The notes beneath the pieces were generated by a model that made no database searches, was not told the origin of the DNA, and was given only the letters and a program-made list of their open reading frames with translations. Positions 20,066 through 26,665 of a stretch of 26,665 nucleotides of DNA are shown here, piece by piece; position 1 is the stretch's first letter; the number at the start of each line of letters is the position of its first letter. The DNA comes from DATEJJ01 sp039649115. GTDB taxonomy: Bacteria > Actinomycetota > Actinomycetes > Mycobacteriales > Micromonosporaceae. The stretch is taken from contig JBBWZQ010000343.1 in the NCBI GenBank assembly GCA_039649115.1, positions 1-26,665 on the forward strand, in the 5' to 3' direction. The position numbers and the translations under genes were made by a program.

Positions 20066-22140
20066 GATTGGGCCTGGACGGCGGTGATCGCGACCGTGTT
20101 CACGATGTCCGGCACGGTGGCTCCCCGCGACAGGTCGTTGACCGGTCTGCGCAGTCCCTGGAGGACCGGCCCGACCGCGACCGCGCCGGCCGAGCGCTGC
20201 ACCGCCTTGTACGTGTTGTTGCCGGTGTTGAGGTCCGGGAAGATGAAGACCGTCGCGCGCCCGGCCACCGCGCTGCCTGGCAGCTTCGTGGCGGCCACGC
20301 CCAGGTCCACCGCCGCGTCGTACTGCATCGGGCCGTCCACCGACAGATCCGGGCGCCTGGACCGCACCAGGCCGGTGGCGGCCGCCACCTTGTCCACATC
20401 GGCACCGTGACCGGACGAGCCGGTGGAGTAGGAGAGCATCGCGATCCTGGGCTCGATGCCGAAGGTGGCCGCGGTGGCCGCCGAGGAGATGGCGATGTCG
20501 GCCAGCTGGTACGGGTCGGGATCGGGGTTGATGGCGCAGTCCCCGTACACCAGCACCTGGTCCGGCAGGCACATGAAGAAGACCGAGGACGCCACCGACA
20601 CGCCGGGCGTCGTCTTGATGATTTCGAAGGCCGGCCGGATCGTGTCGGCGGTCGGGTGGACCGCGCCCGAGACCATCGCGTCAGCTCGTCCACTGTGGAC
20701 CATCATGGTGCCGAAGTAGTTCCCGTCGGTCACGATGTCGCGCGCCGCGTCCGGCGTCACGCCCTTGCTCGCGCGCAGCCGGGCGTACTCGGCGGTGAAC
20801 TCCTCGCGCCAGGGCGACGTGACGGGATCCACAATGGACACACCGGGGAGGGACAGGCCCAGCTCGCGGACGCGCCGGGACACATCTGCCTCGGTGCCGA
20901 GCAGCGTCAGCGAGCAGACGCCGCGGCGCAGCAGGATCTCGGCCGCGCGCAGGATGCGCTCCTCGGTGCCCTCGGGCAGCACGACGTGCCGGGGGACCGC
21001 CCGGGCCCGGGAGATCAGCTGGTACTCGAACATCAGCGGGGTGACGCGGGAGGATCGGGCGATGTCCAGGCGGTTCGCCAGCTCGGCGGAGTCCACAGCG
21101 GACTCGAAGGCGCCGAGCGCGGCCTGTACCTTGCGGGGGTTGTCGCCGCGCAGCTGACCCTCCAGTCCCGCCATCCGGGACACCGTGTCGAAGCTGTCCA
21201 GCTCCACGCCCAGCACCGGCAGGCCGCTGCCGCCCAGGCGCTGCACCAGGTCGACCACGCGTGGATCGGGCGGCAGGCCGAGGGTGAGCACCAGGCCGGC
21301 CAGGGCGGCCTTGCCGCAGACGTGCGCGGCGTAGCCGGCGACGATCAGGTCGGCCCGGTCGCCCGGGGTGATGACCAGGCCGCCGTCGCGGAGGTGGTCG
21401 AGGAAGGTGGGTACCAGCGCACCGCCGACCACGACGTCCAGCACGTCGCGCGCGTACGCCTCCGGACCGCCCAGCAGCCGCCGGCCGCCCAGCACCTCGG
21501 CGACCTCGGCGACGGTCGGCGCGGAGACGGCGGGCACGTCGGGGATGGCGTACACCGGAAGGGGCAGCTCGCCGACGGCGGACAGCGCCTTCTCCCGTAC
21601 TGCCGGCGCGACCCGGTTGGCGATCACCGCGACCTGGGTGGCGTGCAGGTCGGACAGCGTGTGGTACGCGCCGCGCACCGCGCCGGCCACGTCCTGCGCG
21701 TCGCGTCCCCGGCCGTCCACCACGGCGAGCACCGCCGCGCGCAGCTCGTTCGCGATCCGCACGTTCAGCGCCAGCTCGTCGGGCAGGCCGGCCGATTCGC
21801 GTGCCTCCCCACCGTCCCGGCCGAAGTCGCTGCCGATGACGAGCACCGCCTCGGCGTCCTCGTCGACGGCCCGGTACCGGTCCACGACGCGCGAGACCAG
21901 CTCGTCCAGCCGCCCCTCGGCGATCAGCGTGGCGGCCTCCGCGTAGCTGGCGCCGTATCCGGTCAGGTCGAGCTGGTACTGGCTGCGGAGCAGGTCGAGG
22001 ATCGGGTCCGCCGCGCGTACCAGGATGCGGAAGGCGCCGAGCCGGCGCACCCGGCGGGACAGCAGCTCCATGACGCCCAGGGCAACGGTCGACTTGCCGC
22101 CGCCCGGCTCCAGTCCGGTCAGGTACAGGGTGCGGGCCAC
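20062..22140 (-). CDS. pta: Phosphate acetyltransferase Pta (long form)
   Basis: A 692-residue Pta converting acetyl-CoA and phosphate to acetyl phosphate. Three parts are visible: an N-terminal BioD-like P-loop domain (LYLTGLEPGGGKSTVALG), a central DRTGG-type domain (GDRADLIVAGYAAHV), and the C-terminal PTA_PTB catalytic domain from about residue 370 (LPEGTEERILRAAE, VHSGRADAMVSGAVHPTADT, FIFPDLNTGNNTYKAVQRS). GTG 22140 is chosen because it gives the normal family start and lies 6 bases after a CATAAT -10; GTG 22146 is also in frame. The upstream gene ends 7 bases away, so read-through from it is also likely. Confidence 0.94.
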   Translation of the reverse strand: MARTLYLTGLEPGGGKSTVALGVMELLSRRVRRLGAFRILVRAADPILDLLRSQYQLDLTGYGASYAEAATLIAEGRLDELVSRVVDRYRAVDEDAEAVLVIGSDFGRDGGEARESAGLPDELALNVRIANELRAAVLAVVDGRGRDAQDVAGAVRGAYHTLSDLHATQVAVIANRVAPAVREKALSAVGELPLPVYAIPDVPAVSAPTVAEVAEVLGGRRLLGGPEAYARDVLDVVVGGALVPTFLDHLRDGGLVITPGDRADLIVAGYAAHVCGKAALAGLVLTLGLPPDPRVVDLVQRLGGSGLPVLGVELDSFDTVSRMAGLEGQLRGDNPRKVQAALGAFESAVDSAELANRLDIARSSRVTPLMFEYQLISRARAVPRHVVLPEGTEERILRAAEILLRRGVCSLTLLGTEADVSRRVRELGLSLPGVSIVDPVTSPWREEFTAEYARLRASKGVTPDAARDIVTDGNYFGTMMVHSGRADAMVSGAVHPTADTIRPAFEIIKTTPGVSVASSVFFMCLPDQVLVYGDCAINPDPDPYQLADIAISSAATAATFGIEPRIAMLSYSTGSSGHGADVDKVAAATGLVRSRRPDLSVDGPMQYDAAVDLGVAATKLPGSAVAGRATVFIFPDLNTGNNTYKAVQRSAGAVAVGPVLQGLRRPVNDLSRGATVPDIVNTVAITAVQAQS

Positions 22141-22146
22141 CCGCAC

Positions 22147-22152
22147 ATTATG
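22147..22152 (-). promoter_or_regulatory. -10 element at the pta start
   Basis: The minus strand reads CATAAT, six bases, then GTG 22140. It overlaps the TAA stop of the upstream gene and would give a leaderless or nearly leaderless pta message. No clear -35. Confidence 0.35.
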
Positions 22153-24532
22153 CGGGCGCGACCGCCTCGATCCGATCAAGCATGAACATCCGGTCGTCTC
22201 CGCGCAGCCGGCACCACGCCTCGATGGCCCCGCCCAGCAGCTCGATCTCCTGGATGACCCGGACGCTGTGCTCGCCCTGCCCGCTCGTGTAGTGGATCTC
22301 CACCGGGGTGTGGGCGTCGATGGCGGATGCGAGCAACTGCTGCTCGGCGGGGTCGAGGTGGGCCGCGTGCGTGGCCACGGTGCGGAGCGTTTCGGTCGGC
22401 TGGCGCGGCCCCGGTACCGCCGGATCGGTGAACTCCAGTTCGTCGCTCCACAGCATCAGTGCGTCCGGCGAGGCGGCGGAGGCGGACCTGATCGGCGCGG
22501 CCAGCAGGGCGGTCGCCAGCGTGTGCGGGTCGGAGCGGACCAGCGCCCGGGCGGCTGCCGTCCCCGCCGGTCGCCGCACCGCTTCGGTCGCGACCCGCCG
22601 GGACGGTACCCGCTCCAGCGTCGGCGTGCCGTCGGCCTCCTCGCCCACCGGCGCGTACCCGGCGGCGCGCAGCGCGGCCAGCGTGTCGGTGACGGAGGCG
22701 GCGCTGCCCAGCACGGTGGGCGCGAGCGCGACGAGGTCCAGCCGGGACAGCGAGCGGGTCGCCGCGATCTCGGTGACCAGGGCCGGATCGTCCGCCCGCA
22801 CCACGCAGGAGACCGGCCGCACCCGCACCCGGCCGTGCCCGCGCGCCACGTCGCGCAGCAGGTAGTCGAGGGCCTGGGGCAGCGCGGCGCCCACCGCGAC
22901 CGCCCGCAGCCGCTCGGCCAGCTCGTCGGCCCGGCGCCCGGCGTCCAGCGCCCGCCGCACCGAGGCGGCCGAGAACCGCCAGGTCGACGCGGTGCCGCGC
23001 GACTCGCGGTCGGCGACCGAGTCCAGCAGCCCGGCGAGCGGTCCGGCCGGGATGCCCGGCACCACGGCCGTCAGGTCGGCCTGGAAGATCGCCTCCGGTA
23101 CGGCGTCGTCCAGCAGCTTGCGTGCGGCGTTGCCCAGCGCGTCCGGGTCGCCGGCCACGAGCGCGGCGGCCAGCTCGGTGGGCGCGCCGTGTGCCAGCAC
23201 GCCGAGCAACTCGGCCTCTGTCCACAGCGGACGGATGTACTCCTCGGGCTCGGCGAACGACTCGATGAGCAGCGGGAGGCGCCAGTGCAGCACCGGCCCC
23301 AGCTCGCTCTCGTCGACGATGCGCTGCCCGCCGGGGGTCCGGACCACCGACTGGAGCAGCTTCTGGCGCAGCTCCCCGCCCAGCCGCCCGGCCACCTCCC
23401 GCACCAGCGGCACCGTGCCGTCCTGCAGCGGTACCGTCGGCATCAGCCACCACGCGGCGAGCAGCGGCACCAGCCGGTCCGCCGGCTCCCCGGCCAGCCA
23501 CTGGTCGTAGGCCGGGGTGAGCAGCACCTGGTCGGCCGAGGGGGCCAGCAGTCCGGCCGTGTAGGCCAGCTCCAGCCACAGCCGTACCGTCGCCTCCTGC
23601 GCGCCGACCGCCTTCGCCAGCCGGCGCTGTTCCCGGGCACCGATCCCGCCCGCCTTGCGTACCGTCGCGGGGTTGTGCGCGATCGCGGCCAGCATGGCGC
23701 TGACCGCGTCGACCGCCGCGGCCGCCGCCGCGCTCGCCTCGTGCTCGACGGACGCCGGGTCCACCGCGGCCAGCCGCAGCGGCGGTGGCTGCGGCGTGAA
23801 CGGCGGCTGCCAGTCGGGCCCGCGCAGTGCCAGCGCCACCTCGCGGGGCATGGTCGCGTGTTGCCAGCCGTCGGACAGCAGCAGGCTCCGGCGGGTGGCC
23901 CAGTCCAGCTCCGCGCTGAATGGCAGGGCGCGCACGGTGATCACCGGGCCGTGCCAGGCCGCGGTGGTCAGCAGATCGCGCGTTGCCGCCGGAGCGGCGG
24001 CGACCAGTGCCCGGACGCCCGCGGCATCGGCGAGCGCCGCGCACACGCCTTGGAGGACCTCGTGCTTGCGCGCCTGGTTCGGCAGGCCGAGGGCGGCGGC
24101 GACCGCGCGCAGCTCGGTGGCCGCGCGCGGCTCCAGCAGCGCCTGCGCGGGTGGACCCAGGCCCAGCGGGTGGCGCAGCCCGTCGCGCAGCGGCCCGGAC
24201 AGGTGCAGCGCGCCGTCGGACTCCCAGGCCAGCGCGGCGTCGGCGAGCATGGCCAGCGCCTCGTCGAGATCGTCCGGCGCCAGTTGCAGGACCGCGGCGA
24301 GGCCGGACCGGTCGCGGCAGTCGAAGGCGCGGGCCGCCTCGATCGCCTGGATCGCCGGGAGCGGCACCGACTGCAGCGCCCCGGCGACGGCGACCCGCGA
24401 CTGCAGCCGGTGGGCGAGCTCGGAGAGATCGACCGGCGCGGGCGGAGCGAGCGTCTCGGGGCGCCGCGCGAGCAGCGTGGCCAGCCGATCGGCTGACAGG
24501 CTCGCGAGCCACCGGGCCAGACTCGATGCCAC
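22148..24532 (-). CDS. Helicase-associated domain protein with WYL-like C-terminus
   Basis: A 794-residue cytoplasmic protein like the actinobacterial Rv0862c group annotated helicase C-terminal/XPB-associated. The N-terminal half is helical and Leu/Ala-rich (LARWLASLSADRLATLLARRPE). A winged-helix-like middle and a helicase-associated region with SLSRLDLVALAPTVLGSA follow. The last 60 residues resemble a WYL domain (VEIHYTSGQ, HSVRVIQEIELLGG, MFMLDRIEAV). In mycobacteria the homologue lies beside the XPB-type helicase gene; none is adjacent here. Function is unproven, with DNA repair or nucleic-acid binding suggested by the family. The GTG at 24532 has no Shine-Dalgarno, but TATCGT lies 8 bases upstream, so it may be leaderless. 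Confidence 0.75.
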   Translation of the reverse strand: MASSLARWLASLSADRLATLLARRPETLAPPAPVDLSELAHRLQSRVAVAGALQSVPLPAIQAIEAARAFDCRDRSGLAAVLQLAPDDLDEALAMLADAALAWESDGALHLSGPLRDGLRHPLGLGPPAQALLEPRAATELRAVAAALGLPNQARKHEVLQGVCAALADAAGVRALVAAAPAATRDLLTTAAWHGPVITVRALPFSAELDWATRRSLLLSDGWQHATMPREVALALRGPDWQPPFTPQPPPLRLAAVDPASVEHEASAAAAAAVDAVSAMLAAIAHNPATVRKAGGIGAREQRRLAKAVGAQEATVRLWLELAYTAGLLAPSADQVLLTPAYDQWLAGEPADRLVPLLAAWWLMPTVPLQDGTVPLVREVAGRLGGELRQKLLQSVVRTPGGQRIVDESELGPVLHWRLPLLIESFAEPEEYIRPLWTEAELLGVLAHGAPTELAAALVAGDPDALGNAARKLLDDAVPEAIFQADLTAVVPGIPAGPLAGLLDSVADRESRGTASTWRFSAASVRRALDAGRRADELAERLRAVAVGAALPQALDYLLRDVARGHGRVRVRPVSCVVRADDPALVTEIAATRSLSRLDLVALAPTVLGSAASVTDTLAALRAAGYAPVGEEADGTPTLERVPSRRVATEAVRRPAGTAAARALVRSDPHTLATALLAAPIRSASAASPDALMLWSDELEFTDPAVPGPRQPTETLRTVATHAAHLDPAEQQLLASAIDAHTPVEIHYTSGQGEHSVRVIQEIELLGGAIEAWCRLRGDDRMFMLDRIEAVAPA

Positions 24533-24739
24533 GGACGCTTACGATAGTCGCGCTCCGGCCCGCCGCCCCGGCGACCCGCCGGGCGATCTGCTGAACCTGA
24601 CCACTCCCAGGTTCGTGCCATCCCTAAGCACCTGGCCTGCACGTGCCGATTTGGCCCATAGCGTCGCTGGTGCGACATCGGCCGGGCGGCGCCAGGACCT
24701 TGGGTGCCGTGATCAAGCGGCCGGCAGGGGGAGGCAGCG

Positions 24740-26182
24740 ATGCGTACGGTCGGCGCGGGCCGGTACGAGCTGGAGGCCGAGATCGCCAAGGGGGCGATCG
24801 GCATCGTCTGGCGCGCTTTGGACACCACCACCGGCGAGCGGGTGGCGGTCAAGCAGCTGCGGCCCGAGGCCGCGGTGCAGGCCGAACTGGTCGAGTCGTT
24901 CCTCGGCGAGGCACGCGTCCTGCGCGAGCTGGACCACCCCTCCGTGATCCGGGCCCGCGACCTGGTGCAGTCCGCGGGGCAGTACGCGCTGGTGCTCGAC
25001 CTCGTCAACGGCGTGGACCTGCGCCGCCGGCTGCGGGCCGACGGCCCGCTGCCGCCGCAGGTGGCCGCCGATGTGGTCGCGCAGATCTGCGACGCGCTGG
25101 CCTACGTGCACCACCGCGGCATCGTGCACGGCGACATCAAACCGGGCAACATTCTGGTACCGGTGGATGGCAGCCCGGTGCGGCTGGCCGACTTCGGCAT
25201 CGCCCGGCGGGTGCCGTGGGCCGACGGGCGCAACGACGCCGACCGGGCCACCCACGCCACTCCCGAGTACGTCGCGCCCGAGGTGGTGGCCGGTGAGCCG
25301 CCGTTGCCCGCGGCCGACGTCTACGCGCTGGGCATCGTGCTCTACGAGCTGCTCTGCGGTCGCACCCCGTACCGGGGCGGCACGGCGGGCGAGGTGCTGC
25401 GCCGGCACGCCACCTGCGTACCCGTGCCCCCGCCCGGGCTGCCCGAGCAGATCTGGCCGGTGATCAGCGAGTGCATGATCCCGGATCCCGACCAGCGCCC
25501 GAGCGCCACGATCGTGGCCCGCCGGATGCGCGCCGTGCTGCCCAGCCTGGCCGGCCTCGCCCCGCTGGCCCCGCTGGCTCCGGACGTCGTCACCTGGTGG
25601 CCACGCTCGGCCGAGGACACCGCACCGGTAGCGGCGGTCCGCCGCCGGGTGACCTGGGTACCGGCCGGTACGGCCCCGGTCTCACCGGCGGCTGCGTACA
25701 GCACCCACTTCGTGGCCGTACCGGAACCGGTGGTCGCCTCGATGGCCGTCCCGCAGCCGGCTGCCCCGGCGCCGGCCGCGCGGCGTCGCCGAGGCTCCTG
25801 GGTTCCGCTGCTGGCCGGCCTCGCCGCCGCGGTGGTCGCCGTGGCGTTCGGCATGACCGCGCTGCTCCTGCTCAACCAGCCGCACCGGGCACAGACCACC
25901 GAGCCCGCGGCCGTCGTCTCGCACCAGCCGGGCACGCCGGCACCGCACTCGGGCGCCGGACCGACCACCCGCCCGTCGAGCGGTGCACCCGGCAACCCGT
26001 CCGGCGGCGCCGGCGCCGGTACCGGCACGCCGCACGGTGGCTCGCCGCGCGGCGGCCCGACCCGTGGTGGCTCCTCGGGCGGCTCCGGGCCGGCCAAGCC
26101 GCCTGCCGGGCACCCGGCGTCGAGCCAGCCCGGCCTGCCCGGAATCGGCAGCCCGATGCCCACGCTGCCGGCCGTCCGGTAA
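24740..26182 (+). CDS. Transmembrane Ser/Thr protein kinase (PknB-like, non-RD)
   Basis: A 480-residue Hanks-type kinase. The catalytic domain spans about residues 8-270: a degenerate glycine loop (IAKGAIGIVWRA), ATP lysine K38 (VAVKQL), catalytic D132 (HGDIKPGNIL) and metal-binding D151 (ADFGIARR). The usual HRD is HGD, a non-RD type. The activation segment ends THATPEYVAPE rather than the common TxTxxGTxxYMAPE. A juxtamembrane Pro/Ala stretch leads to one membrane helix near 353-380 (LLAGLAAAVVAVAFGMTALLLL). An extracytoplasmic tail of about 95 residues rich in Gly, Ser, Pro and Thr follows, without PASTA repeats. GGGGGAGG precedes ATG 24740. The 207-bp divergent gap upstream shows only a weak CATAGC -10 near 24657. 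Confidence 0.93.
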   Translation: MRTVGAGRYELEAEIAKGAIGIVWRALDTTTGERVAVKQLRPEAAVQAELVESFLGEARVLRELDHPSVIRARDLVQSAGQYALVLDLVNGVDLRRRLRADGPLPPQVAADVVAQICDALAYVHHRGIVHGDIKPGNILVPVDGSPVRLADFGIARRVPWADGRNDADRATHATPEYVAPEVVAGEPPLPAADVYALGIVLYELLCGRTPYRGGTAGEVLRRHATCVPVPPPGLPEQIWPVISECMIPDPDQRPSATIVARRMRAVLPSLAGLAPLAPLAPDVVTWWPRSAEDTAPVAAVRRRVTWVPAGTAPVSPAAAYSTHFVAVPEPVVASMAVPQPAAPAPAARRRRGSWVPLLAGLAAAVVAVAFGMTALLLLNQPHRAQTTEPAAVVSHQPGTPAPHSGAGPTTRPSSGAPGNPSGGAGAGTGTPHGGSPRGGPTRGGSSGGSGPAKPPAGHPASSQPGLPGIGSPMPTLPAVR

Positions 26183-26277
26183 TGATCCGTAAGGGTCCTG
26201 TCGGTCTTCTTGCACAAGCGACCCTGGCACGGGACAAACCTCCGATTGAGCGCGTGCGGGCGTAAACTCGCCTGACT

Positions 26278-26665
26278 GTGGATCAGCATGAGGCACCGGA
26301 GGAGCAGCCTGGCGAGGGCGGGTCAGCCGTCGCCGGGACGGATGCCGCGGCCGGCCCGGCGCCCGATGCCATGGAGTTCGACGGGGACGCCGAGGACGAC
26401 GCCGACGATGTCGCCGGGTGGGAGACCAGCGAGCAGCCGCTGGTGCCGGTCCGGTTCAGCGCGAACGGGTGGCCCATCGCGATCGGCCGGGCGTCGGTAC
26501 CCAGCGCGGAGCGCCTGATCGAGCTGGAACTGGAGCCGGCGCCGCCCGCGGAGGAGCGCGAGCCGCAGCCGCAGCCGTCGGTACGCACGCCCCTGGCCGC
26601 CGGCCTGGTCGTCGTGTCCGGCCTGATGCTCGCCGGCATCTGCGGTTTCGCCATGCTGCTGCCGG
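26278..26665 (+). CDS. Acidic-N-terminus membrane protein, cut by the window end
   Basis: An open frame of at least 129 codons from GTG 26278 running off the window. The first 60 residues are strongly acidic (DGDAEDDADDVAGWE) and predicted disordered. VPVRFSANGWPIAIGRA and a Pro/Glu segment (PAPPAEEREPQPQP) follow, then a hydrophobic helix (LAAGLVVVSGLMLAGICGFA) begins near residue 107. There is no Shine-Dalgarno; TAAACT ends 9 bases before the GTG, so the message may be almost leaderless. No family is recognised. It is 95 bases past the kinase stop, in the same direction. Confidence 0.6.
   Translation, partial: MDQHEAPEEQPGEGGSAVAGTDAAAGPAPDAMEFDGDAEDDADDVAGWETSEQPLVPVRFSANGWPIAIGRASVPSAERLIELELEPAPPAEEREPQPQPSVRTPLAAGLVVVSGLMLAGICGFAMLLP

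Noticed and set aside
20068..22185. A 705-codon plus-strand open frame opposite pta
   Set aside because: It is a His/Arg/Gly-rich shadow of the real pta frame caused by high third-position GC; no domain is recognisable.
22025..24512. Very long plus-strand and second minus-strand frames over the helicase-associated gene
   Set aside because: Low-complexity Arg/Gly/Ala translations; only the frame at 22148-24532 has a sensible protein composition and family resemblance.
1..26665. Novel defence, phage or mobile system
   Set aside because: No integrase, transposase, toxin, nuclease or att-like repeats were found; the gene content is core actinobacterial metabolism and stress response.

Overview
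This is a high-GC actinobacterial chromosomal window, most likely from a Micromonosporaceae-type organism. This rests on GC-rich third codon positions, GTG/TTG starts, SigR/RsrA, WhiB1, a nickel superoxide dismutase with its SodX protease, and apparent leaderless promoters. I see no phage, transposase, tRNA, rRNA or CRISPR. It looks like ordinary chromosome with several poorly annotated small elements.

Layout. (1) 1-1738: the thiol-oxidative stress module sigR-rsrA, with a SigR-type promoter upstream, then the tiny ribosomal protein gene bL37 on the minus strand, then a TB7.3-like biotinyl protein. (2) 1719-5683: tetR divergent from a 14-TM drug exporter with palindromic operators, a SIS-domain sugar-phosphate protein and a small lipoprotein. 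(3) 5727-8673: the PdtaS-type sensor kinase and a convergent ArnT/PMT-like membrane glycosyltransferase. (4) 8836-12332: a sulfite-assimilation operon headed by a 28-residue leader peptide: sirA (sulfite reductase), a 50-residue zinc-ribbon-like protein, cysH (APS reductase) and a sirohydrochlorin chelatase. All four genes overlap by 4 bp. (5) 12480-14072: whiB1, a possible 24-residue small ORF and a diacylglycerol kinase, all minus strand. (6) 14110-14696: a 33-bp tandem repeat that runs into a small membrane protein. (7) 14861-16642: sodN, a coupled GNAT acetyltransferase and a UsfX-like anti-sigma factor on the minus strand, with divergent sodX. (8) 16794-22140: malic enzyme and a quinone oxidoreductase, convergent with ackA-pta. 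(9) 22148-26665: a helicase-associated/WYL-like protein, divergent from a transmembrane Ser/Thr kinase, and the start of an acidic membrane protein cut by the window end.

Genes of blocks 1, 3 and 5 (sigR, rsrA, biotinyl protein, pdtaS, whiB1) match the sigH-rshA-TB7.3-pdtaS-whiB1 neighbourhood known from Mycobacterium tuberculosis, here opened by the exporter/SIS, glycosyltransferase and sulfur-assimilation cassettes. Much of the window is redox and sulfur biology: SigR/RsrA sense disulfide stress, the sulfite operon makes sulfide for cysteine and thiols, WhiB1 carries an Fe-S cluster and NiSOD removes superoxide. ackA-pta and malic enzyme serve acetyl-CoA and pyruvate metabolism. The most rewarding less-described items are the sulfur leader peptide, the SigR-type promoters, the coding 33-bp repeat, the small ORF downstream of dagK and the CRP-like palindrome over the whiB1 promoter.
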